From positions 1,943,169-2,007,168 of the forward strand of contig NZ_KN525716.1 of NCBI RefSeq assembly GCF_000789235.1: a DNA stretch of 64,000 bases, read 5' to 3'. The notes below the pieces were generated by a model, which saw only the letters and a program-made list of their open reading frames with translations, was not told the origin of the DNA and ran no database searches. The translations under genes were made by a program, and so were the position numbers. The stretch comes from Wocania ichthyoenteri Th78. GTDB lineage: Bacteria > Bacteroidota > Bacteroidia > Flavobacteriales > Flavobacteriaceae. Shown here piece after piece: positions 37,032 through 45,928 of the stretch (positions are counted from its first letter, which is position 1; every line of letters begins with the position of its first letter).

Positions 37032-38384
37032 TTATTCTTCTATTTGCTTTTCCATTACGAAATCTTCCATAAACTTAGTGGTATAATTTCCTGCTAAATA
37101 ATCTGGATGATCCATAAGCTGTCTGTGGAACGGAATGGTGGTTTTAATACCTTCTATAACAAACTCATCTAAAGCGCGTTTCATTTTACTAATAGCTTCT
37201 TCTCTAGTTTGTGCTGTTGTAATTAACTTAGCAATCATAGAGTCGTAGTTTGGCGGAATAGTATATCCTGCATAAACATGGGTATCTAAACGTATACCGT
37301 GACCACCTGGAGCATGTAACGTTGTTATTTTTCCTGGTGAAGGGCGGAAATCGTTGAACGGATCTTCTGCATTTATTCTACATTCTATAGAGTGTAATTT
37401 TGGTGTATAATTTTTACCAGAAATTGGCACTTTTGCTGCCACAAGAATTTGTTCTCGTATTAAATCGAAATCAATTACTTGTTCTGTAATGGGATGCTCT
37501 ACTTGAATACGCGTATTCATTTCCATAAAGTAGAAATTACGATGCTTATCTACCAAAAATTCTACAGTTCCTGCTCCTTCATATTTAATATATTCTGAGG
37601 CTTTTACTGCTGCATCCCCCATTTTTTTACGAAGCGCAGTCGTCATGAATGGTGATGGTACTTCTTCTGTTAATTTTTGATGACGACGTTGAATTGAGCA
37701 ATCTCTTTCAGATAAATGACAGGCTCTTCCTGTTGAATCGCCTACAACTTGAATTTCGATATGACGAGGCTCTTCAATAAGTTTTTCCATGTACATGTCG
37801 TCATTCCCAAATGCTGCTTTAGATTCTGTTCTAGCAGACTCCCAAGCATTTTGAAGGTCTTCTGGTTTCCAAACAGCACGCATACCTTTTCCGCCACCGC
37901 CAGCAGATGCCTTAAGCATAACTGGGTAACCCGTTTCTTTAGCTACTTTTTTACAGTCTTCAAAATCTTTTATAACACCTTCGCTTCCTGGTACACAAGG
38001 CACCCCTGCAGCCAACATAGTTGCTTTTGCATTGGCTTTGTCTCCCATTCTATCAATCATTTCTGGCGAAGCACCAATAAACTTGATATCATGCTCTTCA
38101 CAAATTTTTGAAAACTTAGCATTTTCTGATAAAAACCCGTATCCTGGGTGAATGGCATCAGCATTTGTAATTTCTGCTGCTGCTATTATATTAGACATTT
38201 TTAAATAAGACTCGCTACTAGCTGGTGGACCAATGCAAACCGCTTCATCAGCAAATTTTACATGTAAACTCTCAGCATCGGCAGTAGAATACACCGCTAC
38301 GGTTTTAATGCCCATTTCTTTACAGGTTCTAATAACACGTAATGCTATTTCTCCTCTATTGGCAATCAGTATTTTTTTAAACAT
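37032..38384 (-). CDS. accC: Acetyl-CoA carboxylase biotin carboxylase subunit
   Basis: The 450-residue ATP-grasp enzyme carboxylates the biotin of AccB, the first step of fatty acid synthesis. It begins [20 protein letters not shown], has the glycine-rich ATP loop [14 protein letters not shown] near 160, the metal-binding [18 protein letters not shown] near 275-292, and IQVEHPITE. The length equals that of E. coli AccC (449). It follows accB with a palindromic repeat in the 75-base gap. Confidence 0.97.
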   Translation of the reverse strand: MFKKILIANRGEIALRVIRTCKEMGIKTVAVYSTADAESLHVKFADEAVCIGPPASSESYLKMSNIIAAAEITNADAIHPGYGFLSENAKFSKICEEHDIKFIGASPEMIDRMGDKANAKATMLAAGVPCVPGSEGVIKDFEDCKKVAKETGYPVMLKASAGGGGKGMRAVWKPEDLQNAWESARTESKAAFGNDDMYMEKLIEEPRHIEIQVVGDSTGRACHLSERDCSIQRRHQKLTEEVPSPFMTTALRKKMGDAAVKASEYIKYEGAGTVEFLVDKHRNFYFMEMNTRIQVEHPITEQVIDFDLIREQILVAAKVPISGKNYTPKLHSIECRINAEDPFNDFRPSPGKITTLHAPGGHGIRLDTHVYAGYTIPPNYDSMIAKLITTAQTREEAISKMKRALDEFVIEGIKTTIPFHRQLMDHPDYLAGNYTTKFMEDFVMEKQIEE

Positions 38385-38406
38385 AACTTTTAAATATTTA
38401 AAATAT

Positions 38407-38459
38407 CAAATTCCAAATTCCAACAAATTGGGATTTGTTTCTTGGAATTTTAAATTTGG
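38407..38459. repeat. Palindromic repeat between accB and accC
   Basis: CAAATTCCAAATTCCAA (38407-38423) pairs with TTGGAATTTTAAATTTG (38442-38458) except for two bases, around an 18-base loop that itself contains AAATTGGGATTT. It fills most of the accB-accC gap. Confidence 0.65.
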
Positions 38460-38942
38460 TTATGACGGATCTACTAAAAATAAAGGTTGATCGAATTCTA
38501 CAGGCGAAGAATCGTCAACTAATACCTTAACTATCTTTCCTGAGACTTCAGATTCAATTTCATTGAAAAGTTTCATGGCTTCAATAACGCACAGTACATC
38601 TCCTTCAGCTATGGTTTGTCCAACTTCAACAAATAATGGTTTATCTGGTGATGGTTTTCTATAAAACGTTCCTATTATTGGTGATTTTATAGTTATATAT
38701 TTAGAGTCTTCCGAAGTAGCTGATACTGGAGGTTGAGGAGCTGCTGGAGCACTAGCTTCTGCTATTACTGGAGCCACTGCTACTTGTGGAATTTGAGCAG
38801 CAGGTGCTTGATGTACAATAGTGGTATCTGATTCTGATCCTGTTTTGATAGTGATTTTTATATCATCCATCTCCAATTTAACCTCGCTAGCACCAGACTT
38901 GGCTACAAACTTAATTAAATTTTGAATTTCTTTAATATCCAT
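38460..38942 (-). CDS. accB: Biotin carboxyl carrier protein AccB
   Basis: The 160-residue protein has an N-terminal helical part (MDIKEIQNLIKFVAKSGASE), an alanine-proline-rich linker (about 45-80) and a C-terminal biotinyl domain (KSPIIGTFYRKPSPDKPLF) with the biotin lysine in VIEAMKLFNEIE near 122. Length is typical. It is co-transcribed with accC downstream and probably with fabH 28 bases upstream. Confidence 0.96.
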   Translation of the reverse strand: MDIKEIQNLIKFVAKSGASEVKLEMDDIKITIKTGSESDTTIVHQAPAAQIPQVAVAPVIAEASAPAAPQPPVSATSEDSKYITIKSPIIGTFYRKPSPDKPLFVEVGQTIAEGDVLCVIEAMKLFNEIESEVSGKIVKVLVDDSSPVEFDQPLFLVDPS

Positions 38943-38970
38943 AATTTTGCTTATTAGTTAGTGGTTATTT

Positions 38971-39966
38971 TTATGAATTATATGCCCATTTTAAATAAAT
39001 TGAGCCCCAATTAAATCCGCCTCCAAAAGCGGCAAATATTAAATTATCTCCTTTTTTTAATTGCGATTCGTAATCGTTTAAAAGTAAAGGTAATGTAGCT
39101 GATGTTGTATTACCATACTTATGTATATTCATCATTACCTTTTCTTGTTCCAATTCTATTCTATTGGCAGTAGCATCAATAATACGTTTATTAGCTTGGT
39201 GTGCTACTAACCAGTTAACATCATCTTTACTTAAATTATTTCGCTCTAAAATTTTTACAGTAGCATCTGCCATATTAAATACCGCGTTTTTAAACACGGT
39301 TCTTCCTTCTTGAAAGGCACAATGCCCACCATTTTCTAATACTTCAGGTGTTATTGGGTAAGAAGAACCGCCGTATGTGGCTTGCAAAAACTCTCTGCCT
39401 GTACCATCACTTCTTAAGTATTCATCTTGTAATCCAAGGTTTTCTTGTGTTGGTTCAAACAAAACCGCTCCTGCTCCATCTCCAAAAATAATACAAGTTG
39501 CTCTATCTTTATAATTTATAATAGAAGACATTTTATCTGCTCCAATAAGTAGAACATTTTTATATCGACCAGATTCTATATAACTGGCAGCTACAGACAT
39601 TCCAAATAAGAAACTTGAACATGCAGCATCCATATCAAATGTAAATGCATTAGTTGCTCCAATTTCAGAAGCTGTAAAAGCTGCAGTTGAGGCTGCTTTC
39701 ATGTCTGGAGTTGCAGTGGCTACTATAACAAGTTCTATATCTTTAGGGTCTATACCTCTCTTTTTAATAAGATCTTTAGCTGCATTAATAGCTAAAAAAG
39801 AGGTGCCTTTGCCTTCGCCTTTAAGAATGCGGCGTTCTTTTATTCCTGTTCTGGTAGTTATCCATTCATCATTAGTATCAACCATAGTCTCAAGAATTTG
39901 ATTGGTTAATACGTATTCCGGCACATATGCGCCTACAGCTGTAATCGCCGCTGAGGTTTTACTCAT
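38971..39966 (-). CDS. fabH: 3-oxoacyl-ACP synthase III (FabH)
   Basis: The 331-residue thiolase-fold enzyme condenses acetyl-CoA with malonyl-ACP to begin fatty acids. The triad is visible: Cys in FDMDAACSSFLFGMSVAA near 115, His in WLVAHQANKRIID near 256, Asn in HKYGNTTSATLPLLL near 285. The N-terminal DEWITTRTGIKERRI segment is typical. It starts the fabH-accB-accC group. A terminator for rpmF separates it from the genes upstream. Confidence 0.96.
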   Translation of the reverse strand: MSKTSAAITAVGAYVPEYVLTNQILETMVDTNDEWITTRTGIKERRILKGEGKGTSFLAINAAKDLIKKRGIDPKDIELVIVATATPDMKAASTAAFTASEIGATNAFTFDMDAACSSFLFGMSVAASYIESGRYKNVLLIGADKMSSIINYKDRATCIIFGDGAGAVLFEPTQENLGLQDEYLRSDGTGREFLQATYGGSSYPITPEVLENGGHCAFQEGRTVFKNAVFNMADATVKILERNNLSKDDVNWLVAHQANKRIIDATANRIELEQEKVMMNIHKYGNTTSATLPLLLNDYESQLKKGDNLIFAAFGGGFNWGSIYLKWAYNS

Positions 39967-40102
39967 AACTTTATAGTTAATTCGACCAAAAAAACATTAA
40001 AATTGGACAAAAACGTTCAAAATTTCGTGAAAACTACTAAATTTTAGCTAAACAACACACAAATAATTTGTTTTTGTCTTTAAGAAAATACATATCATAA
40101 AA

Positions 40103-40126
40103 AAAACGCTCACATGTGAGCGTTTT
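40103..40126 (-). terminator. Intrinsic terminator after rpmF
   Basis: AAAACGCTCACA/TGTGAGCGTTTT is a perfect palindrome, with an eight-T run on the minus strand. It lies 20 bases after the rpmF stop. Confidence 0.9.
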
Positions 40127-40146
40127 ATAATATGCATGCATAATTT

Positions 40147-40350
40147 TTATGCTACGTTTTCTACTTCTTCTGAGTTGTCAATTAAAACTTGACCTCTGTA
40201 GTATAATTTTCCTTCGTGCCAATGCGCTCTGTGATATAAATGAGCCTCACCTGTTGTTGGGCATGTAGCAATCTGTGGCGCAGTTGCTTTGTAATGTGTT
40301 CTTCTTTTATCTCTTCTTGTTTTCGAGATTTTTCTTTTAGGATGTGCCAT
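40147..40350 (-). CDS. rpmF: 50S ribosomal protein L32
   Basis: The 67-residue basic protein begins [20 protein letters not shown], the L32 signature. A single cysteine (IATCPTTGE) remains where zinc-binding L32 proteins have four, so this is the zinc-free type. It follows the DUF177 gene by 9 bases, the usual bacterial yceD-rpmF pairing, and ends in a strong terminator. Confidence 0.97.
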   Translation of the reverse strand: MAHPKRKISKTRRDKRRTHYKATAPQIATCPTTGEAHLYHRAHWHEGKLYYRGQVLIDNSEEVENVA

Positions 40351-40359
40351 TTTCTATAT

Positions 40360-40899
40360 TTATTTATCCGTTAATAGTTTTTTTAATGTATTCCATCGAG
40401 GGTCAATTTCCTCGTTAGTGTCTTTTTTTTCTTTAAGCTTTGGACTTAATTCTTCTAGTTTTTCAAGTATTTCTGAATTTAACGTACCGTCTTCAATTCC
40501 AGGGTGTATACGTTTAACTGGTACCGCAAGTACAATTAATTCGTAAATATATTGTTGGATATTAACCTCGTAAGTTCCATGAGGAACGATAAGAATATCG
40601 ATATTTTCATCGTTATACTCTTCACCAAATTTAACCACCAAATCAAATTCATTTTTAATAGCTTGATTAAATGGTTCGTTTGTTAAATCGCAATTAATAT
40701 TAACATATCCTGAAGCTTTAAAATGTAATTCTAGTAATGTTGTTTTCTTTTCTAATTCAACATCAACTTGAATGTTTACATTGTTAAACTCTGCATACTC
40801 AAAATGCTCAAAGAACGCTTGTTCTATTTTATACTCAAAATGATGTTTCGCTACCTTTAACCCTACAAATGGAATTGTAAACTCTTTCAATGGCTTCAT
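40360..40899 (-). CDS. DUF177 (YceD-like) protein
   Basis: The 179-residue protein precedes rpmF, as DUF177/YceD proteins do in most bacteria; in plants and bacteria the family is linked to 23S rRNA processing. The core is visible in GYVNINCDLTNEPFNQAIKNEF and in the acidic segment DENIDILIVPHGTYEVNIQQYIYE. A GTG two codons upstream is possible, but ATG 40899 (MKPLKEFTIPFVGLK) fits better. A TATATTTG box on the minus strand (40922-40929) lies 22 bases upstream. Confidence 0.86.
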   Translation of the reverse strand: MKPLKEFTIPFVGLKVAKHHFEYKIEQAFFEHFEYAEFNNVNIQVDVELEKKTTLLELHFKASGYVNINCDLTNEPFNQAIKNEFDLVVKFGEEYNDENIDILIVPHGTYEVNIQQYIYELIVLAVPVKRIHPGIEDGTLNSEILEKLEELSPKLKEKKDTNEEIDPRWNTLKKLLTDK

Positions 40900-40921
40900 T
40901 ATCACATCTATTTTGAGCCTG

Positions 40922-40929
40922 CAAATATA
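40922..40929 (-). promoter_or_regulatory. -7 promoter box for the DUF177-rpmF operon
   Basis: TATATTTG on the minus strand, exact TAnnTTTG, 22 bases before the chosen ATG. It lies between the pdxA stop and the DUF177 gene. Confidence 0.5.
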
Positions 40930-40973
40930 TAACTTTTTTATTTACACAACTCTACTTATAAACATTTTTTTGT

Positions 40974-42020
40974 TTATATCTTTTTTGGTGCTTTTTTTAA
41001 CGGATTTGAGGTAATTTCCTCATAATCAAATCTGTTTTTAAAAATCTGTATTGCAGTAAAAATAGCTTCTTTAAACGAGTTCTCATCTGCCTGTCCTTTT
41101 CCTGCAATTTCGTAAGCTGTACCGTGGTCTGGAGATGTTCTGACTTTGTTTAAACCTGCTGTATAATTAACACCCTGTCTAAAAGATAATGTTTTAAAAG
41201 GGATTAAACCTTGATCGTGATAGGATGCAATTATGGCATCAAAATTTTTATAGTTATTTGAACCAAAAAAGCTATCAGCTGCATATGGTCCATAAACAAG
41301 TTTCCCTTCCTCTTTAATTTTTTTAAGAGTTGGTCTTAAAATGGCATCGTCTTCATTTCCTATAACTCCATTATCACCCGTATGTGGGTTAATACCTAAA
41401 ACGGCAATTTTTGGTCTTCTTATTTTAAAATCTTTCTCAAGAGATTTATAAACGGTGTTTATTTTTTTTACGATTAATTCTTCTGATATATGATTAACGA
41501 TGTCTTTTACAGGAACATGGTCTGTTAATAAGCCTACTCTTAAAGTATTGTTTACCATAAACATTAAGCTTTCACCCTCTAATTCTTTGGCTAAATAATC
41601 GGTATGCCCTGGAAAATTAAATGTTTCAGATTGTATATTGTGCTTATTTATTGGTGCTGTTACTAAAACATCTATAGTATTATTTTTTAATGCCTCAGTT
41701 GCAGCTTGTAGCGATTTTATTGCAAATTCTCCAATCTTTGTATCTTCTTTTCCAAATTCAATTTTCACAGGTTCGTTCCAACAATTAAATACATTAACCT
41801 TTCCAATAGCTAATTGTTCTATATTATTAATGTTATTAAAATTTATTGTCGATTTAAAATGTGTTTTTAAAAAAACCATTGTTTTAGCCGAAGCAAAAAT
41901 TACTGGCGTGCAGAAATCTAAAATTCTATTATCTTCAAATGTTTTTAAAACTATTTCGCCACCAATACCATTTAAGTCACCTATAGATATACCTACTATT
42001 ATATTTTCTGCTTTCTTCAT
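40974..42020 (-). CDS. pdxA: 4-hydroxythreonine-4-phosphate dehydrogenase PdxA
   Basis: The 348-residue enzyme oxidises 4-phosphohydroxythreonine in pyridoxal phosphate synthesis. Motifs: IVGISIGDLNGIGGEIVLKTFE, FPGHTDYLAKELEG, LGINPHTGDNGVIG, ASYHDQGLIPFKTLS and RTSPDHGTAYEIAGKG with the metal histidines. The open frame could begin 13 codons earlier, but that would put the start inside its own -7 box (42057-42064), so ATG 42020 (MKKAENIIVGIS) is chosen. It is divergent from ribE. Confidence 0.94.
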   Translation of the reverse strand: MKKAENIIVGISIGDLNGIGGEIVLKTFEDNRILDFCTPVIFASAKTMVFLKTHFKSTINFNNINNIEQLAIGKVNVFNCWNEPVKIEFGKEDTKIGEFAIKSLQAATEALKNNTIDVLVTAPINKHNIQSETFNFPGHTDYLAKELEGESLMFMVNNTLRVGLLTDHVPVKDIVNHISEELIVKKINTVYKSLEKDFKIRRPKIAVLGINPHTGDNGVIGNEDDAILRPTLKKIKEEGKLVYGPYAADSFFGSNNYKNFDAIIASYHDQGLIPFKTLSFRQGVNYTAGLNKVRTSPDHGTAYEIAGKGQADENSFKEAIFTAIQIFKNRFDYEEITSNPLKKAPKKI

Positions 42021-42042
42021 AAAAAATGACAACTTTTGTTCG

Positions 42043-42064
42043 TAATTTTGATGTTGCAAATTTA
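42043..42064. promoter_or_regulatory. Overlapping divergent -7 boxes for ribE and pdxA
   Basis: TAATTTTG (42043-42050, plus) faces ribE and TAAATTTG (42057-42064, minus strand) faces pdxA. Both match TAnnTTTG exactly and are 6 bases apart, pointing away from each other across one another, so two polymerases could not start together. Confidence 0.55.
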
Positions 42065-42085
42065 ACCAAATAAACAGATAATATT

Positions 42086-42688
42086 ATGTTTACAGGAATT
42101 ATTGAAGATGTAGGTGTTATTACCAATTTAAATAAAGAATTAAATAATCTTCACATTTCAATAAAAAGTGCCATGTCATCTGAATTAAAAATTGACCAAA
42201 GCGTTGCTCATAATGGGGTTTGCTTAACAGTTGTTAGAATTAAGGATGATGAATACACGGTTACTGCAATTAAAGAAACATTAGACAAAACAAATTTAGA
42301 GACTTTAAAGATTAGTGATAAAGTAAACCTTGAGCGCGCCATGAAACTTGGTGACAGGCTTGATGGACACATCGTACAAGGTCACGTTGACCAAACAGCG
42401 GTTTGCACTGACATTAAGGAAGAAAATGGAAGCTGGATATTTACTTTTAATTATAATTCTAACCTCAACAATATAACTATTGAAAAAGGTTCCATAACTA
42501 TTAACGGCACGAGTTTAACCGTTGTAAATTCTAAAGAGGATAGTTTTAGTGTAGCTATTATACCATATACCTATAAGCATACTAACTTTAATACTTTTAA
42601 AATTGGTACCGTTGTAAATTTGGAATTTGACGTTTTAGGAAAATACGTTACAAAACTTTTAGAATTGAACTTGCTCAATAATAAATAA
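42086..42688 (+). CDS. ribE: Riboflavin synthase alpha chain
   Basis: The 200-residue enzyme dismutates lumazine to riboflavin. Two homologous halves are seen: MFTGIIEDVG with VAHNGVCLTV near 47-56, and GHIVQGHVDQTA near 91 with INGTSLTVV in the second. Length is normal. The leader is too short (about 30 bases) for an FMN riboswitch, and none is seen. It is convergent with the small PID-CTERM gene. Confidence 0.95.
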   Translation: MFTGIIEDVGVITNLNKELNNLHISIKSAMSSELKIDQSVAHNGVCLTVVRIKDDEYTVTAIKETLDKTNLETLKISDKVNLERAMKLGDRLDGHIVQGHVDQTAVCTDIKEENGSWIFTFNYNSNLNNITIEKGSITINGTSLTVVNSKEDSFSVAIIPYTYKHTNFNTFKIGTVVNLEFDVLGKYVTKLLELNLLNNK

Positions 42689-42697
42689 TTAGTCTTT

Positions 42698-42892
42698 TTA
42701 AAGGAGTTTTTTAGCACCATAAAATAGTGCAAAACAGGCACCAACAAATAAACCTCCATTAATTGGTAGACCTGGTGCTGGTGGTGGTAATGGCGGTGGT
42801 GGTGCAGGTGTGCCACTTCCTTGGGCAACACATACATAACTTATTAATACAAATAAGATTGAGGCAAATGTTCTTTTATTTTGTATCGTCAT
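42698..42892 (-). CDS. Small PID-CTERM-type exported protein
   Basis: The 64-residue product has an N-terminal signal (ASILFVLISYVCVAQGS), a proline-rich middle with runs of four and three prolines, then LPINGGLFVGACFALFYGAKKLL: a polar P-I-N-G-G box, a membrane segment and a basic C-terminus. This is the layout of PID-CTERM proteins of Flavobacteriia, with Asn in place of Asp in the usual PIDGG. The open frame extends back to 42994, but the ATG at 42892 starts the signal peptide. The role of this family is unknown. Confidence 0.75.
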   Translation of the reverse strand: MTIQNKRTFASILFVLISYVCVAQGSGTPAPPPPLPPPAPGLPINGGLFVGACFALFYGAKKLL

Positions 42893-43150
42893 TGGTACGC
42901 AAATGTATGAAAAAAAGTGAGTTAGCAAAATAAATATGCAAATTTTCATAAAAAAACTATCTATGAAGTGTTTAAAATCATCGACAAAATACATCTTTTA
43001 TATACAACTAACTAGTTGAAAAACGCACTTTTTTCTATAAAATTATATGAATTAAAAATGATCCCTCAATTTTTTTCCATAAAACAAATATATATATTTT
43101 AGAAAGAATAAAAAATTAAAATATAGGTTTGGTTTTTGTGTATTAAAATA

Positions 43151-43184
43151 AAAACAGTCCTTGTGAAATTACAAGGACTGTTTA
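43151..43184 (-). terminator. Intrinsic terminator after asd
   Basis: AAACAGTCCTTGT pairs perfectly with ACAAGGACTGTTT (6-base loop), with a T run on the minus strand. It lies 26 bases after the asd stop. Confidence 0.9.
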
Positions 43185-43209
43185 ATAATTATAATTTTTA
43201 GGTTAAAAA

Positions 43210-44199
43210 CTAAACCAATTCATTTTCAATTAAATATTCTCCAATTTGTATAGCATTTGTTGCTGCGCCTTTTCGTAAGTTATCTGCAACAATCCACATA
43301 TTTAATGTGTTTGGTTGTGTTTCGTCTCTTCTAAGTCTACCAACAAAAACATCATCTTTATCATGTGCATAAATTGGCATTGGGTAGGTGTTGGTATCTG
43401 GGTTGTCTTGTAAAACAATTCCAGGGGTTTCATGTAGCATTTTACGAACATCAGACAAATTGAAATCATTTTCAAACTCCACATTTACAGATTCTGAGTG
43501 TCCGCCAGATGTTGGAATTCTAACCGCAGTTGCCGTTATAGAAAAAGTTTTATCGTTAAATATTTTTTGAGGCTCGCGAGCCAATTTCATTTCTTCTTTA
43601 GTATAGCCATTGTTTTCAAAAACATCGCAATGTGGTAATGCGTTTCTTCCAATAGGGTAAGGATAAGCCATTTCACCTTTAATTCCAGTAATTTCGTTTT
43701 CTAATTGTTTAACTGCTTTAACACCTGTACCAGAAACCGATTGATAAGTTGAAACAACTACACGTTTCATTTTATATTTTTTATGAAGAGGTGCTAATGC
43801 CATAACCATTTGAATGGTTGAGCAATTTGGATTAGCAATAATTTTATCGTGTTTAGTTAATTCGTTGGCATTAATTTCTGGAACCACTAATTTTTTAGTA
43901 GGATCCATTCTCCAAGCTGAAGAATTATCAATAACCGTTGTGCCGACTTCTGCAAACTTTGGCGCCCATTCTAAAGAGGTGTCGCCACCAGCAGAAAAAA
44001 TAGCAATTTCTGGTTTTGCAGCAACTGCATCTGCTAAGCTAACAATAGTATGTTCTTTATTTTCATAGGTTAGTTTTTTCCCCACAGAGCGTTCTGAGGC
44101 GACTAACAATAATTCGGTAATAGGAAAATTACGTTCTGCTAATACTTTTAGCATTACTTCGCCAACCATTCCTGTGGCGCCTACAACAGCTACTTTCAT
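43210..44199 (-). CDS. asd: Aspartate-semialdehyde dehydrogenase
   Basis: The 329-residue enzyme reduces aspartyl phosphate for lysine, threonine, methionine and peptidoglycan precursors. The N-terminal NADP site is VAVVGATGMVGEVMLKVL; the active cysteine lies in NPNCSTIQMVMALAPLHK near 125; PTSGGHSESVNVEF supplies the later active-site histidine. The length fits the Bacteroidota type. It is a single gene with its own terminator. Confidence 0.96.
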   Translation of the reverse strand: MKVAVVGATGMVGEVMLKVLAERNFPITELLLVASERSVGKKLTYENKEHTIVSLADAVAAKPEIAIFSAGGDTSLEWAPKFAEVGTTVIDNSSAWRMDPTKKLVVPEINANELTKHDKIIANPNCSTIQMVMALAPLHKKYKMKRVVVSTYQSVSGTGVKAVKQLENEITGIKGEMAYPYPIGRNALPHCDVFENNGYTKEEMKLAREPQKIFNDKTFSITATAVRIPTSGGHSESVNVEFENDFNLSDVRKMLHETPGIVLQDNPDTNTYPMPIYAHDKDDVFVGRLRRDETQPNTLNMWIVADNLRKGAATNAIQIGEYLIENELV

Positions 44200-44271
44200 G
44201 TGTTTGTTTTTTAATTTGTTTTAAACAATTTTTAAGCTGTAAAATTAGTTAATAATTCTAATGTAGATACC

Positions 44272-44310
44272 AAAAAAAGACCTCTATTTATAGAAAACAA
44301 GGTCTTTTTG
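44272..44310 (-). terminator. Intrinsic terminator after mscL
   Basis: AAAAAGACCT pairs with AGGTCTTTTT across a 16-base loop, with a T run on the minus strand. It lies 38 bases after the mscL stop. Confidence 0.8.
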
Positions 44311-44347
44311 ACAACAAGTAACAAATTGTTATATATTTAACAATCGG

Positions 44348-44749
44348 TTATTTTTTAAGCAAATCTCTAATTTCAGCTAATAAATCTTCTTGCGATGGTC
44401 CTGCAGGAGCTTCTGGAGCAGGTTCTTCTTTCTTCTTCATTTTATTAACACCTTTTACTACCATAAACATTACGAATGCTACAATAATAAAATCGATAAC
44501 ATTGGTTAAAAAAGTACCATGTTCTAAAAATACTTCGCCTACCATTTCTCCTGCGTCGTTTAGTGTGCCATCTTTTAATTTGTATTTTAAAGCTTTAAAG
44601 TCTGAATCGAAAATCAAACCAATTAAAGGCGATACAATGCCTCCAGTAAATGCGGTAACGACTTCTTTAAAAGCAGCACCCATTACAAAACCTACTGCAA
44701 TGTCTATAAGGTTGCCCTTCATTGCAAATTCTTTAAACTCTTTTAACAT
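44348..44749 (-). CDS. mscL: Large-conductance mechanosensitive channel MscL
   Basis: The 133-residue protein opens with MLKEFKEFAMKGNLIDIAVG, the amphipathic N-helix and first pore helix of MscL, then a periplasmic loop and a second membrane helix (FLTNVIDFIIVAFVMFMVVKGVN) and a charged C-terminal helix (EDLLAEIRDLLKK). It forms the pentameric tension-gated pore that vents solutes on osmotic downshock. Length is standard. Confidence 0.97.
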   Translation of the reverse strand: MLKEFKEFAMKGNLIDIAVGFVMGAAFKEVVTAFTGGIVSPLIGLIFDSDFKALKYKLKDGTLNDAGEMVGEVFLEHGTFLTNVIDFIIVAFVMFMVVKGVNKMKKKEEPAPEAPAGPSQEDLLAEIRDLLKK

Positions 44750-44820
44750 AATTCTTAAATTTTTAGTTAGTAGGTTACTAATTTAGTCAAAAAAGTTAAA
44801 TGTTAACATTTGTTAAAAAA

Positions 44821-45927
44821 CTATTTTGAAAGTACACGTTTTACACGCTGAGAAATTGCGGTAATTAATTCGTAAGAAATGGAGTTTGTGTTTTTTGCTA
44901 AATTTTCAGCTGTGTGGTTTGCATCAAAAATAATAACCTCATCACCTTCTTTACAATCAATATTTGTGATGTTTACCATAATCATATCCATACAAACATT
45001 ACCAACAATATCAGCTTTTTGTCCATTTATCGTTACAAAACCATTTCCATTGCCATATTGTCTCCCAATTCCATCAGCATGACCAATAGGTAGTGTTGCT
45101 GTTTTTAGAAACGCATCACTTTTAAAGGCACGATTGTAACCCACAGATTCGCCTTTTTCAATGTTGTGAATTTGAGAAATAATGGTTTTTAAAGTTGCAA
45201 TGGGTTTTAAATGTTTGTTTTCTTTATCTGAATTACCAAAACCATATAACCCAATACCACTACGAACCATATCGAAATGTGCTTCAGGATAATTTAATAT
45301 ACCCGAAGTGTTACATATATGAAGTATCGGTTTGTAACCAATAGCTTTTGTAAAGTTTTCAGAAATAGATTTGAAGCTTGCGATTTGACTTAAAGTAAAT
45401 TCCTTTTCATCTAAATCTTCACTCGCTGCTAAATGTGAAAAGGTAGATTTCACTTTTACAGCATTGGTATTTTTCAATTTTGATGCAATATATTCTACAT
45501 CATTTTCCCAAAACCCCAATCGATTTAAACCTGTATTAAATTTAATATGAATAGGGTAGTTGGTTTGTTTTTCCGCGGAAGCGATACTAATAAAATCATT
45601 TAAAACTTTAGCATTGTATAAACTAGGCTCTAAACAATATTCAATTAAAGTTTTGAAATTTACAGCCTGTGGATGCAAGACTAAAATGGGTTTTGTAATG
45701 CCAGCATGCCGTAAAGCAACACCTTCGTTTGCGTAAGCTACGGCAAAATAATCTGCATTAAGTTCTTGTAAACAATTGGCAATTTCACAAGCATCACTAC
45801 CATAGCCAAAAGCTTTAACAACCGCTAAAAATTTAGTATTGTTTTTAAGTTTAGATTTTAAATACTTAAAGTTATGTTTAAGTGCTTTTAAATCAATTTC
45901 AAGTACAGTTTCTTGCGCTTTAGGCAT
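44821..45927 (-). CDS. alr: Alanine racemase
   Basis: The 368-residue PLP enzyme makes D-alanine for peptidoglycan. The PLP lysine lies in AVVKAFGYGSDACEI near 38, the catalytic tyrosine in VGYNRAFKSDAFLKTA near 260, and the C-terminal beta domain has NVCMDMIMVNITNI. An open frame runs 14 codons upstream into tdk, but ATG 45927 (MPKAQETVLEIDLKAL), one base after the tdk TAA, is the likely start. tdk and alr are probably co-transcribed. Confidence 0.95.
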   Translation of the reverse strand: MPKAQETVLEIDLKALKHNFKYLKSKLKNNTKFLAVVKAFGYGSDACEIANCLQELNADYFAVAYANEGVALRHAGITKPILVLHPQAVNFKTLIEYCLEPSLYNAKVLNDFISIASAEKQTNYPIHIKFNTGLNRLGFWENDVEYIASKLKNTNAVKVKSTFSHLAASEDLDEKEFTLSQIASFKSISENFTKAIGYKPILHICNTSGILNYPEAHFDMVRSGIGLYGFGNSDKENKHLKPIATLKTIISQIHNIEKGESVGYNRAFKSDAFLKTATLPIGHADGIGRQYGNGNGFVTINGQKADIVGNVCMDMIMVNITNIDCKEGDEVIIFDANHTAENLAKNTNSISYELITAISQRVKRVLSK

Positions 45928-45928
45928 C

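Noticed and set aside
37749-38111. 120-codon frame antisense to accC
   Set aside because: Fully inside accC, rich in Phe, Ser and Cys as expected of a shadow frame; no start signal.
41638-42045. 135-codon frame antisense to pdxA
   Set aside because: It lies inside pdxA and crosses the divergent promoter region; no recognisable motif.
42021-42059. 13-codon extension of pdxA
   Set aside because: It overlaps the gene's own -7 box, and family members start at MKKAEN.
42571-42837. Histidine-rich 88-codon frame
   Set aside because: The histidine runs are the proline codons of the PID-CTERM protein read in another frame.
42893-42994. 34-codon extension of the PID-CTERM protein
   Set aside because: It places a second hydrophobic stretch before an already complete signal peptide.
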